From: Gemmatimonadales bacterium
GTDB taxonomy: Bacteria; Gemmatimonadota; Gemmatimonadetes; Gemmatimonadales; GWC2-71-9
NCBI GenBank assembly: GCA_019637315.1
Contig: JAHBVU010000003.1
Span: 124,001-188,000 of the forward strand
DNA: 64,000 nt
Reading direction: 5' to 3'
In this document: positions 57,459 to 64,000 of the stretch, in pieces
Position numbering within the stretch: the first letter of the stretch is position 1
How the letters are laid out: each line of letters starts with the position of its first letter
Position numbers and translations under genes: made by a program
The notes under the pieces: generated by a model
The model's database searches: none
What the model saw: only the letters and a program-made list of their open reading frames with translations
Told to the model about the DNA's origin: nothing

Positions 57459-58730
57459 ATGTCGAAGCGCACGAAATGGGGTTTGGCCGCGGTGGTTGTC
57501 GTTGCCGCAGCAGCGGTGTTCGCCTTCCAGGCGTCCAAGCGGGATGGGAAAGCCACCGAAGTCCGGCTGGAATCGGTCGAACCTCGCCGTCTGGTGTCGA
57601 TCGTAACGGCCAGTGGCAAGATCGAGGCGGAAGCCCAGGTGGACATTTCCGCCGACATTACCGGCCGCATCGTGCAGCTCGGCGTCAAGGAAGGCGACCT
57701 CGTCAAGAAGGGCCAGTTTCTGGTTCTGATCGATCCGGCCCAGTATGAATCCGCCGTGCGACGGCTCGAGGGCCTGCTGGCCTCGAACCAGGCGGGACTG
57801 GTGCAGGCGCAGACCAATCGCGATCAGGCCAAGCGGCAGCTCGACCGCTGGATCGAGATGCGAAAGCTCAACGCCGCCCTGGTTTCGACCGAGCAGGTCG
57901 AGCAGGCGCAGCAGCAGTACGACGTGGCCGTCGCGTCGTACAATGCCTCGTCGGCCAACGTCGACCAGGCCCGCGGCTCACTCTCGGAAGCTCGCGATCA
58001 GCTGAGCAAGACCCGGATCGTTTCGCCGATCAACGGCCGAGTCGTCCGCCTGCCGGTCGAGGTCGGCGAAGTGGCGGTCCCGGGCACGTTCTCTCGTGAA
58101 ACCGGCCGACTGATGACGATCGCCGACTTGGGCACCATCCTCGCCAAGGTCCGGGTCGACGAAACCGACATGGTCCGGGTCAGCCTCGGCGACTCGGTCG
58201 AGGTGTCGATCGACGCCTTTCCCGACAGCGCGTTCGTCGGGCGCGTCACCAAGATCTCCCACAGCGCCACGGTTGCTGCACAGTCGACGAGCTCTGCTGC
58301 GCAGTCGGTCGACTTCGATGTCGAAGTCACCCTCGAAAGCCCCCCGGCCGCCGTCCGACCGGACCTGTCGGCCACCGCGCGGATCGTCACGGATACCCGG
58401 GAGGAGGCGCTGTCGATTCCGATCATTGCGTTGACCGTCAGGCAGCACGAAGAGGTGCCCAGCGAGCTCAAGCCGGCGGGGTCCGGCGCCGGCCGATTGC
58501 GCGGCCGCGACCGGGAGGGCGTCTTCGTCGTCCGCAACGGGATCGCGATGTTCAAGCCGGTCCGGATCGGCATTACCGGCGAAGAACACTTCGAAGTGCT
58601 CGACGGACTGGCTCGGGGCGACTCGATCGTTGCCGGCCCGTTCCAGGCGGTCCGCGACCTCAAGGACTCGACCAGAGTTCGGCCACCGAAGTCAGGGACT
58701 CCAGCGGCACCTGTCCCGGCCCGATCGTGA
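57459..58730 (+). CDS. HlyD/MacA-type periplasmic adaptor subunit
   Basis: This 423-residue membrane-fusion protein has one N-terminal membrane anchor ([17 protein letters not shown]). A biotinyl-lipoyl-like hairpin follows ([38 protein letters not shown], with the family IxGVVEPxxxVxVxSxxxGxV layout). Then come a long alpha-helical coiled coil, beta-barrel ([23 protein letters not shown]) and membrane-proximal domains. It links the inner-membrane ABC transporter to the TolC channel. The stop overlaps the ATPase GTG as GTGA. Confidence 0.93.
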   Translation: MSKRTKWGLAAVVVVAAAAVFAFQASKRDGKATEVRLESVEPRRLVSIVTASGKIEAEAQVDISADITGRIVQLGVKEGDLVKKGQFLVLIDPAQYESAVRRLEGLLASNQAGLVQAQTNRDQAKRQLDRWIEMRKLNAALVSTEQVEQAQQQYDVAVASYNASSANVDQARGSLSEARDQLSKTRIVSPINGRVVRLPVEVGEVAVPGTFSRETGRLMTIADLGTILAKVRVDETDMVRVSLGDSVEVSIDAFPDSAFVGRVTKISHSATVAAQSTSSAAQSVDFDVEVTLESPPAAVRPDLSATARIVTDTREEALSIPIIALTVRQHEEVPSELKPAGSGAGRLRGRDREGVFVVRNGIAMFKPVRIGITGEEHFEVLDGLARGDSIVAGPFQAVRDLKDSTRVRPPKSGTPAAPVPARS

Positions 58731-59431
58731 GCGAGAACGTGATTCGGATCGACTCGCTGGTCCGGGAGTACCGGATGGGCGAGGAGCTGGTCCAGGCGCT
58801 GCGCGGCGTGACCCTCGAGATTCGTCGCAACGAATACGTGGCCATCATGGGGCCGTCCGGCTCAGGCAAGTCGACCATGATGAACATGCTCGGCTGCCTC
58901 GATACGCCCACCTCGGGCGAGTACTGGCTCAACGGCCAGGAAGTGTCGCGAATGACGGACGATGAGCTGGCGCGGGTCCGCAACCGCGAGATCGGCTTCG
59001 TCTTTCAGACTTTCAACCTGCTGCCCCGCGCCACCGCACTCGAGAACGTCGAGCTGCCGCTCGTCTATGCCGGGTTGTCGGGCAAGGTCCGTCGCGATCG
59101 CGCCCGGGCGGCGCTCGAACGCGTCGGGCTGGGTAACCGGATGGATCATCGCCCCAATGAGATGTCGGGCGGACAGCGGCAGCGGGTCGCGATTGCCCGC
59201 GCCCTGGTCAATGAGCCGTCGATCCTGCTGGCCGACGAGCCGACCGGCAACCTCGACAGCGCCACCAGCACAGACGTCATGCGAGTCTTCGGCCTGCTGC
59301 ACGGGCAGGGCCAGACCATCATCGTGGTGACCCACGAGGCCGACATCGCGGCCCACGCCGAGCGCATCGTCACCCTGCGCGACGGTCGGGTTGCCAGCGA
59401 TGTCCGCCCCGAGCGAACCGAGGCCGCCTGA
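58727..59431 (+). CDS. MacB/LolD-type ABC transporter ATPase
   Basis: This 234-residue nucleotide-binding protein has Walker [10 protein letters not shown], a Q-loop in FVFQTFNLL, signature [15 protein letters not shown], Walker [13 protein letters not shown] and the switch His in VVTHEAD. It follows the LolD/MacB/FtsE pattern. It drives the two permeases encoded just downstream. It starts at GTG overlapping the adaptor stop, and the next gene begins 3 bases after its stop. Confidence 0.96.
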   Translation: MSENVIRIDSLVREYRMGEELVQALRGVTLEIRRNEYVAIMGPSGSGKSTMMNMLGCLDTPTSGEYWLNGQEVSRMTDDELARVRNREIGFVFQTFNLLPRATALENVELPLVYAGLSGKVRRDRARAALERVGLGNRMDHRPNEMSGGQRQRVAIARALVNEPSILLADEPTGNLDSATSTDVMRVFGLLHGQGQTIIVVTHEADIAAHAERIVTLRDGRVASDVRPERTEAA

Positions 59432-59434
59432 GCC

Positions 59435-60676
59435 ATGCCGTTCCTTGAAGCGGTTCGGATGGCGCTGACCACCCTGTGGACTCAGAAGCTGAAGAGCTTC
59501 TTCAGTCTGATCGGGGTGCTGATCGGCGTCACCTTCCTGATCGCGGTGGTGTCGATCGTCCAGGGGATGAACGTGTACATGGAGGACGAGTTCGCCAACC
59601 GACTGGTCGGACTCAACACCTTCAAGCTGCGCCGGACACCCGACATCAACATGGGCAACATCTCGGACGAGACCTGGCGCGAGTGGTCCCGCCGGCCGCG
59701 CATCGACTACGGTGATGCCGACTGGGTCATGGCCAAGCTCAAGACGCCCGCAATCTTTGCCCGCGCCTGCGATGGCGGCACCAACGTGATCGCGGGCGGA
59801 CGAACCGCCTCCGGCGTGCGCGTGGTTGCTGCGGATCCGCCGATATTCACGATTCGCAACTACGACCTGGCGTCCGGGCGTCCCTTCTCGACCCACGAGG
59901 CGAAGCAAGGCTCCCTGGTTGCGGTGATTGGCTTCGAACTCGCCGAGCGCCTCTTTCCCGGCGTCGACCCGCTCGGTCGCTCCGTCACCGTGGGCGGGCT
60001 GCCCTATCGCATCATTGGGGTGGTCGAGAAGCAGGGAACGCTGTTCGGCTTCTCGATGGACAACTTCGTGATCACGCCCTTCGAGTCGCCCGCCAACCGG
60101 CTGACCTGCCGACTGGGATACATGGACGAGCTGAACGTCCAGACCCCCTCGATCGACCACCTGGTATCAGCCGTGGCCGAAGCCGAAGAGCTGATGCGCA
60201 TCCGCCGGCGGCTCCGGCCCAACCAGGAGAACAACTTTGCCCTGGAAACCGCCGAGGGCGCCCTCGAAGGATGGCGTCGGATCTCGGCGGTGCTGTTCAC
60301 CGCTCTTCCGGGCCTGGTGGCGATCTCGCTGGTCGTCGGCGGGATTGTGATCATGAACATCATGCTGATGGCAGTGAGCGAACGCACTCGGGAAATCGGC
60401 ATCCGCAAGGCGCTGGGGGCCAAGCGGCGCGACATCCTGGCGCAGTTCATCATCGAATCGGCCACGATTTCCACCGTCGGAGCTTCGATCGGCATCGGGC
60501 TCGGCATTCTGTTGGCCTATGTGGTCAAGGCAACGACCCCGCTTCCAGCCAGCGTGGCACCGTGGTCGATCGGGGTGGGCGTCTTCGTCGGCGTGTTCGT
60601 TGGCATGGTGGCCGGCGTGTACCCCGCCAGCCGCGCGTCGAAGCTGGACCCGATTCAGGCACTGAGGTCTGAATGA
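59435..60676 (+). CDS. MacB-type ABC permease (first)
   Basis: This 413-residue protein has one N-terminal membrane helix (FFSLIGVLIGVTFLIAVVSIV), a large MacB-PCD extracytoplasmic domain and three C-terminal helices of the FtsX domain. The FtsX region shows VIMNIMLMAVSERTREIGIRKALGAKRRDI and the end YPASRASKLDPIQALR. MacB-type transporters push substrates through TolC by mechanotransmission. The stop overlaps the second permease by ATGA. Confidence 0.93.
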   Translation: MPFLEAVRMALTTLWTQKLKSFFSLIGVLIGVTFLIAVVSIVQGMNVYMEDEFANRLVGLNTFKLRRTPDINMGNISDETWREWSRRPRIDYGDADWVMAKLKTPAIFARACDGGTNVIAGGRTASGVRVVAADPPIFTIRNYDLASGRPFSTHEAKQGSLVAVIGFELAERLFPGVDPLGRSVTVGGLPYRIIGVVEKQGTLFGFSMDNFVITPFESPANRLTCRLGYMDELNVQTPSIDHLVSAVAEAEELMRIRRRLRPNQENNFALETAEGALEGWRRISAVLFTALPGLVAISLVVGGIVIMNIMLMAVSERTREIGIRKALGAKRRDILAQFIIESATISTVGASIGIGLGILLAYVVKATTPLPASVAPWSIGVGVFVGVFVGMVAGVYPASRASKLDPIQALRSE

Positions 60677-62001
60677 GTAACGCCGCCTTGCCCCCCCGCT
60701 GGCCGCCGATCCCGGGCGCGTTGCCGCCGGCCGCGCGCCGCAAGCTCGCCAAGGTCAGCCTGCTCGACCCGGCGCGCCTCTTCGAAGGCGTGCTGATTGC
60801 GCTCGAGTCGATCCGGGTCAACAAGGCCAGGGCCGCCTTGACCATCCTCGGCGTGGCCATCGGCGTGATGGTCGTGATCGCGATGGCGTCGATGATCACC
60901 GGCATCAACCGGTCCGTCAGCGGGATGCTCGAGCAGGCCGGGCCGACCACCTTCATGGTGATGCGACATTTCCAGGGTGGCGTCAACGTCTCGGACGGCA
61001 CCGAGCGTCCCTGGGAACGAAATCCGTTCGTCACCGCCGACGAAGGGCGAATGATTCGCCGCTTGCCGGGCATTGCGCAGGTGGCCTGGCGTGAGGAAAC
61101 CAGCGGTCCGGTCAGTGTCGGCCCGGTCAGCCTCAGTTCCGTCTTCGTGATCGGCGCCACCCCCAACATGCTGGACGCTGCGGGCGGCACCCTGGTCCAG
61201 GGCCGCAACTTCACCGAGGTGGAAGCGGCCGCCGGCAGTCACGTGGCCATCATCAACGATCGACTGGCCGAACGGGTCTTTCCCGGACTGGACCCGCTGC
61301 AGCGACGGGTCAAGATCTTCGGGGTTCCCTTCACCGTCGTCGGGATCTATGCCGAGGCCGCCAGCTTGTTCGGCGGCGCCGCTCAAAACCCGATCGCGGT
61401 CATGCCTCACGGCACCTTCACCAAGGTGGCCCAGTATCGCCGGGGCGGGATGTGGATCATGATCAAGCCGGCCGATACGGTCACCGTGGCTGAGGCTCAG
61501 GATCGGGTCATCTCGGCGCTGCGGATGTCTCGCGGCCTGCGCCCCAAAGAGGAGAACAACTTCGCCATCGTGACGCAGGACAAGATGCTCGAGGTCTACA
61601 ACAAGGTCACGGGCGGCTTCTTCCTGGTCATGCTGGCGCTGTCGAGCGTCGGCCTTCTGGTCGGCGGTGTTGGTGTTGTCGCCATCATGATGATCTCGGT
61701 CACCGAGCGGACCAAGGAAATCGGGGTTCGCAAAGCGCTCGGTGCCACCCGACGGGAAATCATGTTCCAGTTCCTGGTCGAGGCCGCGACGCTGACGGTG
61801 CTGGGTGGCATCATTGGTATGGCCATGGGCGGATCGATCGCCTGGCTGGTCAGCAACTACACGCCGATTCCAGCCGCGGTGCCCCTCTGGTCGGTCGTCG
61901 CCGCTCTGGGCGCCAGTATCGTGACCGGCATCTTTTTCGGCCTCTACCCGGCCAGCAAGGCCGCCAAGCTCGACCCGGTCGACGCCCTCCGCTACGAGTA
62001 G
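60673..62001 (+). CDS. MacB-type ABC permease (second)
   Basis: This 442-residue paralogue of the preceding gene has an N-terminal helix (ALTILGVAIGVMVVIAMASMI), a MacB-PCD domain and FtsX helices with VAIMMISVTERTKEIGVRKALGATRREIM and YPASKAAKLDPVDALRYE. Two different half-permeases with a separate ATPase suggest a heterodimeric transporter. The substrate (peptide, lipoprotein, siderophore or drug) cannot be read from sequence. Confidence 0.93.
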   Translation: MSNAALPPRWPPIPGALPPAARRKLAKVSLLDPARLFEGVLIALESIRVNKARAALTILGVAIGVMVVIAMASMITGINRSVSGMLEQAGPTTFMVMRHFQGGVNVSDGTERPWERNPFVTADEGRMIRRLPGIAQVAWREETSGPVSVGPVSLSSVFVIGATPNMLDAAGGTLVQGRNFTEVEAAAGSHVAIINDRLAERVFPGLDPLQRRVKIFGVPFTVVGIYAEAASLFGGAAQNPIAVMPHGTFTKVAQYRRGGMWIMIKPADTVTVAEAQDRVISALRMSRGLRPKEENNFAIVTQDKMLEVYNKVTGGFFLVMLALSSVGLLVGGVGVVAIMMISVTERTKEIGVRKALGATRREIMFQFLVEAATLTVLGGIIGMAMGGSIAWLVSNYTPIPAAVPLWSVVAALGASIVTGIFFGLYPASKAAKLDPVDALRYE

Positions 62002-62008
62002 CAGGTCC

Positions 62009-62035
62009 AGGCTGCGCCCGTGCCGGACGCAGCCT
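62009..62035 (+). terminator. Hairpin after the ABC permease operon
   Basis: AGGCTGCG (62009-62016) pairs perfectly with CGCAGCCT (62028-62035) around an 11-base loop, eight bases after the permease stop. No T-run follows. Confidence 0.5.
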
Positions 62036-62104
62036 CCCCGCAGTACCTTTCCATCGTACCACAGCTGACTCGCCGGTTCTACGACTTGCCAAGTGGAGCG
62101 TCCC

Positions 62105-62455
62105 ATGCTGCGTACCTCTCGCCCTCGCGCCGGATCGCCCTTCCTGCTGGCCATGGCCGCAGTGTTCTTTCTCAAGTCCTGCGGCACCACCTCGATCCAG
62201 AGCCTGCTCGACGAGCCCGGTAAGTACGAAGGGCAGACGGTGCGAGTGGCCGGCTCGGTGACCGGCTCGGTGGGGATTCTGGGCGTCGGTGCTTACCAGA
62301 TCGACGACGGGACGGGCAAAGTCACCATCGTGACTCAGAGCGGCGTTCCGCGGGAAGGATCCAAAGCAGGCGTCGAGGGCAAGTTCCATTCCGCGTTCAC
62401 ACTCGGTACGCAGACGGCGGCCGTGATCGTGGAAGAGCGCCGGAAGACCCAGTGA
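62105..62455 (+). CDS. Exported OB-fold-like protein, possible lipoprotein
   Basis: This 116-residue protein has a signal-like hydrophobic stretch ending FFLKSC, a weak lipobox because of Lys at -2. The mature part, with LLDEPGKYEGQTVRVAGSVTGSV, YQIDDGTGKVTIVTQSGVPREGSKAGVEGKF, is a small OB-fold pattern of the bacterial OB-fold (tRNA_anti-like) type. GGAG seven bases before ATG 62105 decides the start. The stop overlaps the next gene by GTGA. Function unknown. Confidence 0.75.
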   Translation: MLRTSRPRAGSPFLLAMAAVFFLKSCGTTSIQSLLDEPGKYEGQTVRVAGSVTGSVGILGVGAYQIDDGTGKVTIVTQSGVPREGSKAGVEGKFHSAFTLGTQTAAVIVEERRKTQ

Positions 62456-63174
62456 CCCAGTCGGTTCATGTTCTGGCGGTTGCCGCTCATCGGGATGACG
62501 TCGAGCTGACCTGTGCCGGCACCCTGATCAAAGCGGCTGATCAGGGATACCGAACCGGAATTCTCGATCTCACGGCCGGCGAAACCGGCACCCGCGGATC
62601 CGCCGCACTCCGCGCCAGTGAAGCAGAGGCCGCCGCCCGGATCATGGGGGTGGCTGAACGGCGCAATGCAGGGTTGCCCGACGCCGGACTGCACAACTCC
62701 GACGAGGCGCGCCGGATCGTGGTCGAAGCGATCCGCCATTTCGCGCCCAGGGTCGTGATCCTGCCCTTTCCCGTCGGACGACACCCCGACCACCGAATCG
62801 CCTCGGAACTGGCCCGGGATGCCTGTTTCCTGGCCGGTCTGGCCAAGTATCCGGCCGGTGGAATGCCCCATCGCCCGTTCAAGATCCTCTACGCCCTGGC
62901 GTATCGGGAAGACCCGGTCAAGCCGACGTTCGTGGTGGATATTACACCACAGTTCGACCGAAAAATGGCCGCGATCCGCTGCTACGCGAGCCAGTTTGAT
63001 GGGGCAACCAACGCTGGAGAGATCTTTCCCACCGGCCAGGACCTCTACAGCCTGGTGGGAACCCAGAACGCCCACTACGGCTCGCTGATCCGGGCCCGGT
63101 TCGGGGAACCGTATTTCACCCACGAGACGGTCGAGATCGACGACATCGTCCAGCTGGGGGTTCAGAGCATGTAG
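62452..63174 (+). CDS. PIG-L family deacetylase, BshB1-like
   Basis: This 240-residue zinc deacetylase is of the bacillithiol-biosynthesis BshB1 type, which removes acetyl from GlcNAc-malate. The metal motif AAHRDDVELTCAGTL stands for the usual AHPDDxE, with Arg replacing Pro. DLTAGETGTRG, PDAGLHNSDEARR and the histidine pair in GRHPDHRIA follow, and the C-terminal YGSLIRARFGEPYFTHE is typical for BshB1. It starts at GTG overlapping the upstream stop. Other bacillithiol genes are not in the window. Confidence 0.85.
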   Translation: MTQSVHVLAVAAHRDDVELTCAGTLIKAADQGYRTGILDLTAGETGTRGSAALRASEAEAAARIMGVAERRNAGLPDAGLHNSDEARRIVVEAIRHFAPRVVILPFPVGRHPDHRIASELARDACFLAGLAKYPAGGMPHRPFKILYALAYREDPVKPTFVVDITPQFDRKMAAIRCYASQFDGATNAGEIFPTGQDLYSLVGTQNAHYGSLIRARFGEPYFTHETVEIDDIVQLGVQSM

Positions 63175-63202
63175 GGGGCTCATCGGCCTCCCGATCCGGG
63201 GT

Positions 63203-63208
63203 TATAAT
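63203..63208 (+). promoter_or_regulatory. -10 element for a near-leaderless transcript of the desulfurase gene
   Basis: A perfect TATAAT is followed after eight bases by the ATG at 63217, so transcription should begin at or 1-2 bases before the start codon. The hexamer 17 bases upstream (TCATCG) is not a -35 consensus. No ribosome site fits between. Confidence 0.55.
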
Positions 63209-63216
63209 CCCTGTCT

Positions 63217-64000
63217 ATGCCGGTACGACCCGTCTACCTCGACCATGCGGCCACCACCCCGGTGCGCCCTGAGGTGCTCGAAGCAATGCTCCCCTATCTG
63301 GGCAGCGGCGCCTTCGGCAATCCGTCCAGCGCCCACCATTTCGGGCGGACCGCCCGCGCCGGGATCGAGCAGGCCCGGCGCCAGGTCGCCACCGCGGTCG
63401 GTGCCGAGCCGAACCAGGTTGTTTTCACGTCGGGGGGCACCGAGGCCGACAATCTGGCCATCATCGGCAGCGCGCTCGCTGCGCGCAACCGGGGCCGCCC
63501 GATGCGGGTGGTCACCTCGGCCATCGAGCACAAGGCCGTGCTGGCAGCTGCGCACCATGTGGTCACGCTTGGCGGCGAAGAAGACATTCTCCCGGTCGAC
63601 GGCAGCGGACTGATCGACCAGGCGGCGTTTGCGACCTCCCTGACGCGCGCGCCGGCTATTGCCTCGTTCATGTGGGTCAACAACGAAACGGGGGTCCGCC
63701 AGCCGATCGAGGCAATGAGTCGAGCCGCCCGCGAGGCGGGCGTGCCGTTCCACTCCGACGCGGTCCAGGCCTTCGGCAAGCTGCCGATCAATCTCGCCGA
63801 CGCCTGCTGCACCCTGCTCACGTTGTCCGGGCACAAGATCGGCGCGCCCAAGGGCATCGGCGCGCTGATCGTGTGCGACCGCGGGGTAGTCGACGCCCTG
63901 ATCCATGGCGGAGGCCAGCAGTTCGGCATCCGTCCGGGCACCGAGAATGTGGCTGGCGCGGTGGCGCTCGGCAAAGCAGCGATCCTGGCAGCGGCGGAGG
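63217..64000 (+). CDS. Cysteine desulfurase, C-terminus beyond window edge
   Basis: This class V PLP enzyme mobilises sulfur from cysteine for Fe-S cluster, thiamine or tRNA modification. The first 261 residues show YLDHAATTPVRPEV, FGNPSSAHHFGR, VFTSGGTEADNLAI, the cofactor His in SAIEHKAVL, FHSDAVQAFGKL and the PLP lysine in LSGHKIGAPKGIG, all typical of IscS/NifS. The active-site cysteine region is outside the window. It has its own -10 element and apparently no ribosome binding site. Confidence 0.94.
   Translation, partial: MPVRPVYLDHAATTPVRPEVLEAMLPYLGSGAFGNPSSAHHFGRTARAGIEQARRQVATAVGAEPNQVVFTSGGTEADNLAIIGSALAARNRGRPMRVVTSAIEHKAVLAAAHHVVTLGGEEDILPVDGSGLIDQAAFATSLTRAPAIASFMWVNNETGVRQPIEAMSRAAREAGVPFHSDAVQAFGKLPINLADACCTLLTLSGHKIGAPKGIGALIVCDRGVVDALIHGGGQQFGIRPGTENVAGAVALGKAAILAAAE

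Overview
The window is GC-rich, densely coded bacterial DNA. Neighbouring genes often share ATGA or GTGA stop/start overlaps. Gene content includes a bacterial kynurenine pathway, a bacillithiol-type deacetylase (BshB1-like), exported S9 peptidases, DUF4397 and PorT-like envelope proteins and large membrane histidine kinases. That mix suggests a Gemmatimonadota-like or related soil/aquatic phylum. The assignment is an inference from gene content; no rRNA is present to test it.

Layout. 1-6105 (minus): kynurenine degradation genes kmo (cut by the window edge), kynU, an ACMSD-type decarboxylase and 3-hydroxyanthranilate dioxygenase, preceded by a PLP lyase and an ornithine-cyclodeaminase-family gene. 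6238-8069: a small membrane protein, a pseudopilin and a lipoprotein. 8393-8465: tRNA-Ala(UGC). 8553-9584: aldo/keto reductase, divergent from the biotin operon bioB-bioD-bioF-bioA (9817-13932). 13957-21365: an SGNH hydrolase, small envelope/stress genes, a two-component pair, a candidate small RNA or attenuator and an exported protein. 21486-25347: a hybrid histidine kinase gene split by an intact IS3-family element (23454-24759) with 27-bp perfect terminal repeats and a 3-bp target duplication.

25474-28149 (minus) is a lasso peptide biosynthetic locus: RRE protein (B1), leader peptidase (B2), cyclase (C) and, two bases after the cyclase stop, a 39-codon precursor gene. The precursor matches the lasso leader pattern YxxPxLxxxGxxxxxTxG (Val for Leu) and a G1-to-E9 core GGFKAEIMEMFSLRAAN. 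Upstream on the same strand, up to 36671, are exported hydrolases: a D-aminoacylase-like amidohydrolase, two tandem S9 peptidases and two serine beta-lactamase-family proteins. No dedicated exporter is visible.

36839-45839 (plus): a class-V aminotransferase and then a complete Trp-attenuated operon. A strong promoter gives an apparently leaderless leader peptide with WWWPW, followed by antiterminator and terminator structures, a DAHP synthase and trpE-trpG-trpD-trpCF-trpB-trpA. 45893-55615: a RidA-family protein with a basic tail, an exported M20 peptidase, an HDOD/hybrid-kinase operon, a giant NtrY-like kinase and a creatininase-fold protein that appears to have lost metal ligands. 55911-62001: an ABC efflux system (TolC, adaptor, ATPase, two MacB-type permeases). 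It is followed by an OB-fold-like lipoprotein candidate, a BshB1-like deacetylase and a cysteine desulfurase cut by the right edge.

The most rewarding items are the lasso locus with its unannotated precursor, the trp attenuator with a leaderless leader peptide, and the IS-split kinase whose original frame can be rebuilt exactly.
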